A stretch of 64,000 bases of DNA from Mucilaginibacter sp. KACC 22773 (GTDB lineage Bacteria; Bacteroidota; Bacteroidia; Sphingobacteriales; Sphingobacteriaceae), in the NCBI RefSeq assembly GCF_028736215.1, contig NZ_CP117883.1, positions 4,154,001-4,218,000 on the forward strand. The letters run 5' to 3'. Below the pieces are notes generated by a model. The model made no database searches. It worked only from the letters and a program-made list of their open reading frames with translations, and was not told the origin of the DNA. Positions 9,825 to 19,600 of this stretch are shown here, one piece after another. The stretch's first letter is position 1; the number at the start of each line of letters is the position of its first letter. A program made the position numbers and the translations under genes.

Positions 9825-11324
9825 CTACTGTTGTACAATTTGCCATTGCTGGTTATTACCGCCATTCCATGGCCACTGAATAATGCCGGCACCATTGGTG
9901 GTTACGCCGCCATTAACATCCAACACAAGCCCGCTATTGCGGTTAATTACTTTGTAAACGCCATCGGTTACGGCTGTAAACTGCCACTGTTGGTTATTGC
10001 CGCCATTCCACGGCCATTGAATAATGCTTGCGCCATTGGCAGTTGATGCGCTGTTAACATCAAGTGCCAGTGTACTGTTACGGTTGGTTACTTTGTAGTA
10101 CCCGCCGCCATTGCTGGTTATTATCCATTGCTGGTTATTGCCTCCGTTTTGCGGCCATTGTATTATACCCGCGCCATTAGCTGTCGACGAGCCATTTACA
10201 TCTAAAGCCGAACCGCTGTTGACGTTTAACAAACGGTAGTAAGCTGTTGGGTAAAAGGTATCGGTACCACCTGCGCCCACGCCCCAGCCATATTTTAGCC
10301 GGCTTAAACCCGAAGCATTGGTGTTTGAAACGGTGAGGCTTGTACCTGTACCGCCCAAAGTTTCCATGGCGTAGCTATCGCCGGTGCGGATACCCGGCCA
10401 GTAAACGCTGCCCATACCAAATGCCCTAACCTGGTTGGTTAAACCCTGCAGGTAAGCAATCTCCTGATCGCCGCCTATCGCACCTGTGTAGTTTTTACCG
10501 CCTGTCATGGGTACGCCAAACTCGGTTAATACCGCTCGGCTGCTGTAGCTGCCGATATTGCCCCGCAGCCTGCTTTCCCATTGCGCGGCAGTGGTGTTGG
10601 TGCCGTTGCTGAAAAAAGTATAATCATGTATAGATAACAAGCAACCACTAAAACGGCTATCGGCCCCAACGCCGGTAATATCCTGCGAGTAGGAAGTACC
10701 GCTAACCAAAATGCGCCCTTGTGGTATGGATGGATAATTGCTTAGCCATTGCGCGCAAATGGTTGTCCACGCGCTTAAGGTATAACCATGAGGCTCGTTA
10801 AATATCTCGAAGTAAACGTGTGTGTTGCTGCCATATTTATTGACGATGGTTTGCCACATAGACCAAAACTGGGTTGTATTATCTATTACCCCGTCCGCAG
10901 CCGACTTTGACTCCCAGCAACCTAATATTACGTTCATACCCTTGCTCAGGGCTTTATCAATTACTCCTGTATAGGAGTTCCACCAGGTTTGTGATACTGT
11001 TGGGTAATTTACCGGCAACCGCAGCGTATTTGCACCTGTGTTGGTTTGAAGGCCTGATATTACAGCATCGGCCTTTGCCGATACGGTGGCATAACTATCG
11101 GTTGATGCCAGGCCGCTTAAAACCAATATCCCATCGCTAAAGTTATCACCATCGCAAGCCCAGTTAACCCCTTTTAGCGCGCTTGCCGGGGTTGAATCAA
11201 CAGTGAGGGGCTTATCCGGAGTGGTCACCTCTGTTTTTACAGGTTGAGTTGCAGGACTATTATCTTTTTTACAGCCGGTTATTAAAATACCCGCTGCGAT
11301 TAGTAAACTAAATATTTTTTTCAT
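9825..11324 (-). CDS. GH5-family lipoprotein glycosidase with ricin B lectin (CBM13) domain
   Basis: The 499-residue product has a lipobox Cys at residue 18 (LITGC), so it is probably membrane anchored. Residues 48-345 form a GH5-like barrel: LRLPVNYP, the acid/base E177 in YFEIFNEPHG, and the nucleophile E268 in VLTEFGVP. Residues 361-499 are three ricin-type repeats, each ending in the QxW motif (IIQWPxNGGNNQQW), forming a CBM13 beta-trefoil that usually binds galactose or xylose. It lies downstream of susD with two hairpins between, so its expression may be damped relative to susCD. GH5 covers endoglucanases, mannanases, galactanases and others; the subfamily cannot be fixed here. Endo-action on the backbone of the locus substrate is inference. 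Confidence 0.88.
   Translation of the reverse strand: MKKIFSLLIAAGILITGCKKDNSPATQPVKTEVTTPDKPLTVDSTPASALKGVNWACDGDNFSDGILVLSGLASTDSYATVSAKADAVISGLQTNTGANTLRLPVNYPTVSQTWWNSYTGVIDKALSKGMNVILGCWESKSAADGVIDNTTQFWSMWQTIVNKYGSNTHVYFEIFNEPHGYTLSAWTTICAQWLSNYPSIPQGRILVSGTSYSQDITGVGADSRFSGCLLSIHDYTFFSNGTNTTAAQWESRLRGNIGSYSSRAVLTEFGVPMTGGKNYTGAIGGDQEIAYLQGLTNQVRAFGMGSVYWPGIRTGDSYAMETLGGTGTSLTVSNTNASGLSRLKYGWGVGAGGTDTFYPTAYYRLLNVNSGSALDVNGSSTANGAGIIQWPQNGGNNQQWIITSNGGGYYKVTNRNSTLALDVNSASTANGASIIQWPWNGGNNQQWQFTAVTDGVYKVINRNSGLVLDVNGGVTTNGAGIIQWPWNGGNNQQWQIVQQ
9840..10230 (-). repeat. Three tandem coding repeats inside the lectin domain
   Basis: The DNA encoding the three ricin lobes repeats with a period of about 135-140 bp. 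The segment coding for PxNGGNNQQW is almost identical in all three copies, which suggests recent homogenisation or strong constraint. Confidence 0.7.
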
Positions 11325-11351
11325 GATTGATGTAGTTTTTTAGCCCCGTTA

Positions 11352-11386
11352 AAACAGAAGGGAGCAAGTAATACTCCCTTCTGTTT
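11352..11386 (-). terminator. Hairpin between susD and the GH5 gene
   Basis: AAACAGAAGGGAG (11352-11364) pairs perfectly with CTCCCTTCTGTTT (11374-11386) around a 9-nt loop. On the minus strand it is followed by a few Ts. It could end or attenuate the susCD transcript before the enzyme genes. Confidence 0.65.
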
Positions 11387-11388
11387 AG

Positions 11389-11471
11389 CCTCACCCTGCC
11401 CTCTCCAAAGGAGAGGGTTCTTGATTAGCCCATTTTTTAAGTCCTCTCCTTTGGAGAGGATTTAGGTGAGG
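11389..11471. repeat. Small palindromic element with CCTCACC / GGTGAGG ends
   Basis: The ends CCTCACC (11389-11395) and GGTGAGG (11465-11471) are inverted. Each arm contains its own palindrome (CTCTCCAAAGGAGAG and CTCTCCTTTGGAGAG). The layout resembles the GACTCACC elements at 36687 and 60181, so it may be a relative. It reads as a dispersed REP/MITE-like unit rather than a gene. Confidence 0.6.
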
Positions 11472-11477
11472 TTATTT

Positions 11478-13178
11478 TTAGTAACCTGCATTTTGCTGCA
11501 ACTGACCACCAGATGCCTGTATCTCGGTGCGTGGTATTGGCAACCAATAATGTTTGGTTTGGAAACTGCGTCCATCCAATGCCACTTTAGGCGTATATGA
11601 AAATGTACCATTGGCATTTTTGGTGATTATTACACCTCCCGCCGGCTTGTTTTCGGTAACATCGGCAATTTTCCAACGGCGTACATCATAAAAGCGATGT
11701 TCTTCAAATGCCAGCTCAACACGCCTTTCGTATCTAACAGCATCGCGCATTTGTGATTGGTTTAATCCGGCGGCTAATGCAGGCATATTAACACCCGGCC
11801 TTGCCCTGATCATATTGATAGCCTGCCTTGCCGACATAGTTGAACCAACCGGAATAACATCGGCTCCGTAAGCTTCATTGGCTGCTTCGGCAAAGTTTAG
11901 CAGGATTTCGGCATAGCGGAAATAGATCCATGGATGGAACCCGGCATTACCCCATGGGTTTTGAAGCGGGTAAGCATCGTCCATATACTTGCGCAGGTAA
12001 TAACCTGTTTTAGTGGTATTCCAGTTACTGTCACCATCTTTACTATCTCTTCCCCCCGGAATAAATGCTTCAACAGTACGCTCTCTGTATGGGGATCCGT
12101 TGTGTAATACAGTTGCATCAAACCTTGGGTCACGATGATCGTAAGGATGTGTTGGATCGTATCCTGATGTAGGATCGGTAATTGCTTTACCATTATCCAT
12201 CTCATAATCATCAACTAAGTTTTGCAGCGGCGTATTACCAGCCCAACCTCCATAGCCATTTGGCCCGTTGGCAATTTCCATGTGGGTATGGTTGGCATTT
12301 TTGGTGTACAGACGCTCGAAAATAACTTCGTTGGTTTCGTTAACTAAAAACATATTATCATAGCCACCTGTATAAATGCCGTATTTATTAAGGCTGATAA
12401 CCGCTTGCGCTGCTGTTACAGCATCGGCCCATGTACCGGCATTATACAACGGACTTGCAGCATAAAGCTTTAGTCGTGATTTTAAAGCCAATGCAGCACC
12501 TTTGGTAGCACGGCCTAACAACCAGGTTCCGTCATTATTTAAAGGAAGCTTAGCAGCGGCATCATCAAGCTGAGCTGTAACATAATCAATGCTTTCTTTA
12601 ATGGTTGCTCTTTTGAATAGGGATGGATCCTGTAAATTATCGCCCAGGTTCACCACCTTGTCGCCCATTAGCACCACCCCGCCGTAATTACGGATAAGGT
12701 CCTGGTAACGGAACGCCCTGATAAATTTCAACTCACCTTCAATATGTGTTTTATGCCCGGCGCTTAAAGGCAGGTTTGGTAAAATGCTTAAAGCATAGTT
12801 ACATTCCCTTATACTACGGTAACTCCGGGCCCAAAGCACGCCCGCTCCGCCTAAATTTTCGGGTGCCAATTGCCCGCGCTGTATGAGCCAGGTAGCATCA
12901 TCGTTATTATAAATAGACTCATCGGTAAGGGAACTCCACATACTGTATTCAAAACCGCGGCCAAAACCCGGGTTTGATCCATCGCCCTCTTTATCCTGTA
13001 ACTTAGCACCGATATAACGATTGGTTACATAAGCCTCGAATACAGCCGTGTCCGATTGAATGGCAGATGTAGCAATCCTATCGGTAGGCTGCACATCTAA
13101 TATATTTTTTTTACACGCTGTTGTACCCAGCATACCACACACCATTAAATACAGCGGGGCTTTATATTGTAGTTTCAT
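11478..13178 (-). CDS. SusD/RagB family glycan-binding outer-membrane lipoprotein
   Basis: A 566-residue lipoprotein (lipobox Cys at residue 22, GTTAC). It has the SusD helical repeat scaffold: an N-terminal ILDVQPTDRI, the middle LKFIRAFRYQDLIRNYGGVVL, and the C-terminal WIYFRYAEILLNFAEAANEA and RRVELAFEEHRFYDVRRWK, all typical of the RagB/SusD family. It should cap the SusC barrel and bind the incoming oligosaccharide at the cell surface. It starts 13 bp after the susC stop, the standard pairing and order. The binding sugar cannot be read from the sequence. Confidence 0.95.
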   Translation of the reverse strand: MKLQYKAPLYLMVCGMLGTTACKKNILDVQPTDRIATSAIQSDTAVFEAYVTNRYIGAKLQDKEGDGSNPGFGRGFEYSMWSSLTDESIYNNDDATWLIQRGQLAPENLGGAGVLWARSYRSIRECNYALSILPNLPLSAGHKTHIEGELKFIRAFRYQDLIRNYGGVVLMGDKVVNLGDNLQDPSLFKRATIKESIDYVTAQLDDAAAKLPLNNDGTWLLGRATKGAALALKSRLKLYAASPLYNAGTWADAVTAAQAVISLNKYGIYTGGYDNMFLVNETNEVIFERLYTKNANHTHMEIANGPNGYGGWAGNTPLQNLVDDYEMDNGKAITDPTSGYDPTHPYDHRDPRFDATVLHNGSPYRERTVEAFIPGGRDSKDGDSNWNTTKTGYYLRKYMDDAYPLQNPWGNAGFHPWIYFRYAEILLNFAEAANEAYGADVIPVGSTMSARQAINMIRARPGVNMPALAAGLNQSQMRDAVRYERRVELAFEEHRFYDVRRWKIADVTENKPAGGVIITKNANGTFSYTPKVALDGRSFQTKHYWLPIPRTEIQASGGQLQQNAGY

Positions 13179-13191
13179 GATTGTTTGCTAA

Positions 13192-16100
13192 TTAAAATTT
13201 AACGTTAACACCTAAGTTGATAATTCGCTGCTGCGGATAAAACTGACCGCTGCCACTGGTTCCTTCAGGGTCATAATCCTTCACCTTGGTGATGGTGAAC
13301 AAGTTGAACGCACTTGCATACACCCTTAAGCCGCCTACTTTAATTTTTGAAAGGAAAGCTGTATTGAAGTTATAACCCAACTGAACGTTTTTCAACCTGA
13401 AGAACGAAGCATCATTAAGCCAAAACGTACTGTTGTACTGGCCGCCGCTGATAGCGTTAGATGCACGATCTGTTACCCTTGGATAGGTTCCGTTTGGATT
13501 CGAGGCGTTAAACCTGTTATCGGCCCAGCTGCTGTAAAAGTTACCAATACTTCCCGATTCAGGTAAAACATATTGACTAACCTGCGCCTGGCCTGAAAAC
13601 AATACCGAAAGATCGAAATTGCTGTAAGCCGCATTCAGCGTAAATCCATAAGTAATTTGTGGGATGTTACCGTATTTGGTTCGTGTTTGGTCATCGGCAT
13701 TTATTTGACCGTCGCCGTTAAAGTCCTGGTATTTTAAGTCGCCAATTTTGGCGCCGGTAACATGCGGATAACTGTCAAGATCTGCCTGGGTACGGAAAAT
13801 GCCTATGGCATTGTAAAGCAGGTAAGTATTCAAAGGCCTGCCGGTTTGGCGCTGATAACTTAAAGCACCACTGGCTTCATCAATAAAAACAATCTTGCTT
13901 TTAGCATAGGTTATGTTGCCGCTTACACCCCAGCTAAATTTATTAGTGGTGTGATTATAGCCCAGGGTTGCCTCAAAACCTTCGCTGTTTACTTTACCAA
14001 TATTTTCCGACGGAACCAAAGGATCAGAACCATATGGATTTACGATACCCGAAGTACCTGGCAACGACGCGTTCCTTGCAGCAAGGATGTCAGAACGTTT
14101 TTGTTTAAAGTATATGGCCTCAACTGTAAAGTCGTGCAGGAATGTAGCATTTACACCAATATCCAGCTTTTTGGCAACTTCCCAGGTAATGTTAGGGTTA
14201 GCCAGTTTTACCAGGTTAACGTTTGGCTGAATGGTATTTGACCCGCTGCCCGGAACGCTGGCTACAAAACCGTTGTTAACCAAAACATAATTGTCAAAAT
14301 ACTGGAAGCCGTTTACGTTGTCGTTACCTAACGAACCGTACGATGCCCTTAGTTTTAGATCATCAAAAAAACTAACATTGTCTTTAAACCAATTTTCTTT
14401 GGTGATCCTCCATCCTACTGATGCCGATGGGAAATAACCCCATTGCTTGCCAGAAGGGAATATCGAACTACCATCAGCACGAAGCTGGCCTTCAAATAAG
14501 TATTTTTCATCAAAGGCATATGCTAAACGGCTGATTACACTACGACGGTTATAGTTTGAGCTATAGCCCGAGTTCAGGTAATCTGTTGCGGCACTGCCAC
14601 CCTGTGAAAGCTCGGGCAGTTGTGATGATAAATAGTTGTAGCGCGTGGCATCAAAATATTCAAGGTGATTTTTGCTTTGCTCGTAACCAACAAAAGCATT
14701 TACATCGTGCTTGCCAAATTTGCGTGCATAATTCAGCTTAATGTTTGAGGTAAGTAATGCCTGGTTAGTTTGCGACTCAAACAGTGTTGGAGCGTTGTTA
14801 TTACCGCCAACCACATTTTTGTTGTAAGTTTTTGCATTGGCATCATAGCTGTACAGAATATAAGGCTTACTGAAGTTTTTGTCAAACGCATACGATTTAT
14901 CAACAGAAAAGAAACCATCCAAAGACAAACCTTCAATACCCGGAAGTGCGTAGCTGCCCTTTAAAATACCGTTAAACACCTGGGTAGGGTTATTGTTAAC
15001 ACCACCTATATCGGTTACCTGAACGGCCGGGTTGTTGTTTTCGATACCTGTTGTTGGCAATCCGTTTGGATAGTAGGCTGCAACAATTGGTTTTGCGCGA
15101 TACACAGAACGGAATACATCGCCGGCGCCTACTTCAGGAAACTGCCTGTCTTCTTCCCTGCCTGAAAGTGACAAGCCTACTTTTAAACGTTTGGTAACAT
15201 TAGCATCAATATTTGAACGGAAATTATACTGGTGATATTTGGTAACACCATTTTTGTATAAGCCATCCTGGTAAATGGTACCCAAGGAAACAAAGTATTT
15301 TACATCTTCGCTACCACCGGCAACCGAAAGACTATGCTGATTTTGTAAGGCAGTGCTTTTAAGTGTTTGCTTTTCCCAATCGGTATTAGGGTAATTTAAT
15401 GGATCTGAACCGTCTTTAAATTTCTGAATCTGGTCTGCCGAGTATGACTGGTTTGGGCCTCCGCCAGGATTCGAGTCAAGGCTTATCTCGTTCATGATTT
15501 GGGCATAAGTTGCAGCATCGGCCATTTTTGGCAAACGCGTTGGCGAACTGAAGCCCTGGTTAAAGCTGTAGTTAATGGTTGGCTTACCCGATTTACCACG
15601 TTTAGTGGTAACCAGGATAACACCATTTGCCGCCCTGTTACCGTATATGGCCGCCGATGCATCCTTCAACACCGACATACTTTCGATGTCATTAGGATCA
15701 AGCCTTTCCAAACCACCTATTTGGCCTGGCACGCCGTCAACCACTATCAGCACGTTGTTGCTTCCGGTAGTAGCCAAACCACGAATGGTGATGTTTGATC
15801 CATCGTATCCAGGCTCGCCGCTGCGGTTGTTAACAATAACGCCTGAGAATCTTCCGGCTAATGCGTTTGAAAGGTTGGGCTGCGGGCTTTTAACCAATTC
15901 CGAGCCCTTAACCTGGGAAATAGAACCGGTTAATGTAGCTTTCTTTTGTGTGCCGTAACCAACAACCACAACTTCGTTTAGTGATTTTGCATCGGCCTCT
16001 AATTTTACGTTGATAATTGTTTGGCCGTTAACGGGTACCTCCTGCCTGGTATAACCGATATAGGTAAAAACTAATGTGGCCGAAGCATCGGGCACGTTTA

Positions 16101-16368
16101 GTGTAAACTTACCGTTAATATCGGTAATAACGCCGGTAGTAGTACCTTTTAAAGTTACTGATACGCCTGGCAGGGTTTCACCTTTTTCGTCGGTTACAAC
16201 ACCGCTTATTTTAAGGTCTTGCTTGTTAACGTTTTTAACTCCCGCATATACCTGGGTTGGTATTGCAGTAGTAGTTAAACAAGCAATGGCCATACTTGTG
16301 GCTAATAAGAAAAGCCGGGGTAATCTTTTCCGGTGAGGGGAATGCTTTACGTGTAAATTTGATTTCAT
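13192..16368 (-). CDS. SusC/RagA family TonB-dependent outer-membrane transporter
   Basis: A 1058-residue protein. After an N-terminal signal (residues 1-42) comes a carboxypeptidase-regulatory-like domain (ISGVVTDEKGETLPGVSV), then a TonB plug (VVVGYGTQKKATLTG, DGSNITIRGL, VLIVVDGVPG) and a long beta barrel ending in NLGVNVKF with the C-terminal aromatic residue usual for outer-membrane barrels. No N-terminal anti-sigma-interacting STN domain is seen, consistent with regulation by the neighbouring hybrid kinase rather than an ECF sigma factor. It should import the oligosaccharides bound by the SusD partner encoded 13 bp downstream, using TonB/ExbBD energy. Confidence 0.96.
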   Translation of the reverse strand: MKSNLHVKHSPHRKRLPRLFLLATSMAIACLTTTAIPTQVYAGVKNVNKQDLKISGVVTDEKGETLPGVSVTLKGTTTGVITDINGKFTLNVPDASATLVFTYIGYTRQEVPVNGQTIINVKLEADAKSLNEVVVVGYGTQKKATLTGSISQVKGSELVKSPQPNLSNALAGRFSGVIVNNRSGEPGYDGSNITIRGLATTGSNNVLIVVDGVPGQIGGLERLDPNDIESMSVLKDASAAIYGNRAANGVILVTTKRGKSGKPTINYSFNQGFSSPTRLPKMADAATYAQIMNEISLDSNPGGGPNQSYSADQIQKFKDGSDPLNYPNTDWEKQTLKSTALQNQHSLSVAGGSEDVKYFVSLGTIYQDGLYKNGVTKYHQYNFRSNIDANVTKRLKVGLSLSGREEDRQFPEVGAGDVFRSVYRAKPIVAAYYPNGLPTTGIENNNPAVQVTDIGGVNNNPTQVFNGILKGSYALPGIEGLSLDGFFSVDKSYAFDKNFSKPYILYSYDANAKTYNKNVVGGNNNAPTLFESQTNQALLTSNIKLNYARKFGKHDVNAFVGYEQSKNHLEYFDATRYNYLSSQLPELSQGGSAATDYLNSGYSSNYNRRSVISRLAYAFDEKYLFEGQLRADGSSIFPSGKQWGYFPSASVGWRITKENWFKDNVSFFDDLKLRASYGSLGNDNVNGFQYFDNYVLVNNGFVASVPGSGSNTIQPNVNLVKLANPNITWEVAKKLDIGVNATFLHDFTVEAIYFKQKRSDILAARNASLPGTSGIVNPYGSDPLVPSENIGKVNSEGFEATLGYNHTTNKFSWGVSGNITYAKSKIVFIDEASGALSYQRQTGRPLNTYLLYNAIGIFRTQADLDSYPHVTGAKIGDLKYQDFNGDGQINADDQTRTKYGNIPQITYGFTLNAAYSNFDLSVLFSGQAQVSQYVLPESGSIGNFYSSWADNRFNASNPNGTYPRVTDRASNAISGGQYNSTFWLNDASFFRLKNVQLGYNFNTAFLSKIKVGGLRVYASAFNLFTITKVKDYDPEGTSGSGQFYPQQRIINLGVNVKF

Positions 16369-16438
16369 ATTTTACTGGGTTTTCTAAATTCAGGATGTCG
16401 ATCGAACGCATTTTCCGGGCAATTAAAACAGCTGCATC

Positions 16439-16470
16439 AAGCTTTGTAAACTCATGATTTTACAAAGCTT
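16439..16470. promoter_or_regulatory. Perfect hairpin upstream of susC
   Basis: AAGCTTTGTAAA (16439-16450) and TTTACAAAGCTT (16459-16470) form a perfect 12-bp inverted repeat with an 8-nt spacer, 71-102 bp upstream of the susC start. It could be an operator of the hybrid regulator or a leader structure; the sequence alone does not decide. Confidence 0.5.
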
Positions 16471-16538
16471 TTTACATGTTATTAAAATTGCCGGTAATGA
16501 ATTACGATTTATCTCCGGTTAATTGGTAAGGCCAAAAT

Positions 16539-16650
16539 GGGGTTAAATAGCAAAATTGAGTGAGGGGTAAATTCTCAATTAAATAGGGGGTAAATAAGCA
16601 AAACCCGCTTAAATACGTGATTTAAGCGGGTTTTGCTTAGGGGGTAAATT
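16539..16650. promoter_or_regulatory. Four direct GGGGTAAAT-type repeats between regulator and susC
   Basis: The words GGGGTTAAAT (16539), GGGGTAAATT (16564), GGGGGTAAAT (16586) and GGGGGTAAATT (16640) occur in the same orientation, the first three at 22-25 bp spacing. Two are followed by TAGCAAAA or AAGCAAAA. The spacing near two helical turns suggests repeated binding of one regulator, possibly the AraC-type domain of the adjacent hybrid kinase. Confidence 0.4.
16596..16638 (-). terminator. Strong terminator after the hybrid two-component gene
   Basis: AAGCAAAACCCGCTTAAAT (16596-16614) pairs perfectly over 19 bp with 16620-16638, with a 5-nt loop. It begins 20 bp after the stop at 16659. 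The A/T-rich outer stem gives T-runs on both strands. Confidence 0.85.
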
Positions 16651-16658
16651 AATCACCA

Positions 16659-19600
16659 TCAATTTTCTTTAATTACATCGCGGTTTACGTTGTAATTATT
16701 ATGGAATGGTTTTCGGTATTTTTTGATGTAATCTGACGGGTTTACTCCAAACAGCTTATGAAACTGTTCCCTGAAATATTTAAGGTCATTTAGGCCTACT
16801 TTATAGGCGGTTTCATAAATGGTGCTATCGGTAGTTAACAGGATCTCGGCGGCCTTCCTTAACCGGATAAACCGGATAAAACTATTGGCAGATTGCCCCG
16901 AAATAGACTTAATACGCCGGTACAAATTGGAATGGCTCATCCCTATTTCGGCAGCCAGTGTTTTTATACTGAACTCGGGGTCGGTTAAATGTCGTTCTAC
17001 AATAACCAGGCACTTTTCTAAAAACTCTTTGTATTCCTGCGATATCTTCAGATCGTTTGATTTGAGGGTTATCTCGTTATAAAAGTATTTTTGCAGGTTG
17101 TTCCTGCTTTTCAAAATGCCGTTAACACGGGCTATTAATATTTCTTTTTCAAATGGCTTTGTAATATAATCGTCGGCGCCGCCTTCAATGCCTTTTAATT
17201 TTATCTCGGCAGATGAACTTGCCGTTAACAAAATTACCGGTATGTGATTTAAAATAGGATCTTCCTTCACCCTATGGCAAACTTCGATACCGCTTAAACC
17301 CTGCATCATTACATCGCTGATAACAATATCCGGCACAAGCTGATAAACCAGCGCAAGCCCATCTGTACCATTGTCCGCCTCAAAAATCTCAAAGTCATCA
17401 TTAAATATTTGCTTTAGGTAATCGCGGATTTGCTGATTATCTTCTATAAGCAGCATGGTTTTGGTATCAGAGCTCAGCGGATCGGCATTTTTGGCTTTTG
17501 CCTGTTTACCACCTGGGGCATCCGGTGTTAACTCCCCTTTATTTTCTATCAGTTCATCTAAAAAAACGGAGGTTTCGGCAACATCCTCAAAAACAAATTG
17601 CTGCCCAAAATGGGCTTTCCCCTTTAATAAACAAATATTGAAAACGGTGCCGCTACCGGGTTTACTTTCATAAGCAATTTTACCCTTATGGTTTTCAACA
17701 AACACTTTAACCAGGTACAAGCCAATACCAAACCCACCTGCCATGGGGGCAGCATTTTCAACCTGGTAAAACCTGTTAAATAGTTGCTCGCCCGTGCCTT
17801 CGGTTATGCCGCAGCCGTTGTCACGTATCTCAATCCTTACGTTGTCGGCTTCGTTTATTACCGTACAGCTTACAGCGCCGCGCTCCGGTGTAAACTTAAG
17901 GGCGTTTGATATCAAATTAAACAAAACAATCTCTATCTTCTCGCGGTCGGCAAATATTTCAATCGCGTCTGTTTGGCTTATAAAATCAAACTGTATTTGT
18001 TTTGTTTTGGCCTGGTGGTTAAAGCATAAAAAAACTTCGCGGCATAGGTTTACAATATTTAGCTTAACTAATTTTAGTTTATCGGTATCGCTTTCTGCTT
18101 TTCTGAACAGCAGTAACTGGTCAACAAGGCTTAACAGCCGCCTGGCATTTCTGTAAACAATGTGCAGGTTGCCCACATCGCCCTTATCTGCCGGACCAAA
18201 CAGCATATCCTTTACAGGGTTAATAATTAAGGTTAGCGGCGTTCTGAATTCGTGGGATATATTGGTAAAAAACGAAAGCTTCCGCTCATTCAGCTCTTTA
18301 TCTTTTTCGGCCGAGAGCTGAGCTATTTTAATATCATATTTTAGCTTCGACTGGTTGGCCCTATATTGTATATAGTAATAAATAATAACTCCTATTGTAG
18401 CCAGGTAGCATAAATAAGCCCACCATGTTTTGTACCATGGCGGCAAAATTTTTATATGCAATGTTGCATAATCATCCATCCAGATACCGTTCTGGTCGGC
18501 TGCTTTTACCTTAAAAACATAATCGCCGGCCCCCAGGTAACGATAGGTTGCCGACCGCTGGTTACCCACATAGTTCCATGATTTATCAAGCCCATCCAGC
18601 CGATACGCAAAATTGCCTTTTTGAGGATAAACATAATTTAAAGCAGTGTATTGAATTGAAAACACCGATTGGTCTGGCTGAAGCGTCAGTTGAGCAGTTT
18701 CACTAATGGTTTTTGATAATACGGTTTCGTCCTTGCCCTGGATGCCTACCTCTATCTGCTTATCAAAAATCTGCAAACCGGTTATCATTATCGGCGATTT
18801 GTAATGATTTTGGTTTACTTTTTCGGGATCGAAAATATTAAGCCCTTCAGTTCCGCCAAAATACATCAGTTTACCCACGGTATCCATTACAACCGACCCG
18901 GCATTAAATTGCCCTGATTGTAATCCATCCGATTTATCGTAGTTGATTATTTTATTGGTATAAGTGTCGATACATGATAAACCCTGGTTGGTGCTAATCC
19001 AAACCGTGCCATTACCTGCTTCTTTTATAGCATTTATGGTGTTGTTTGCCAGTCCGTTTTTTTCATTGAATTTTTTAAACGTTTTTGACTTAAGATTATA
19101 TACAATCAGTCCATCGCCTTCGGTGCCTATCCATAATTGATTTTTCTTGTCAGGATAAAGTGAAAAAATGATCTGGCTCGGGAAATTCCTTTTTTCGGCA
19201 TCATCCTTAAACAGCCGCGAAAACTTTTTTTGCGCAACATCATAGTATATCAATCCATTACCATAGGTACCTACAAACAAATTCCCTTTTTCGTCTTCGG
19301 CTATGGCCCGTACGTCATATGACCCAAAGCCACTGTTGGCCGGGGTGTAATTGGTAAACGTTTTGATAGCAGGATTAAAAAGGCTCAACCCACCTCCGTT
19401 GGTACCAACCCACAAATTTTTATGTATATCCTGGTAAATAGCTCTTACATCATTCCCCCCGATACTTTTATTATCTGCTGCGTCATGGCTAAAATTTGTA
19501 AACGAATCTGTTTTTTTATTGTATAAAAAAAGTCCCCTGGCGTAGGTACCAAACCAAACATTCTTATTTCTATCCGTATAGCCGTACAAAAAAGCACTAT

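Noticed and set aside
9840..10230. Intergenic tandem repeat
   Set aside because: The repeat is inside the coding frame and corresponds to three ricin lobes with QxW motifs.
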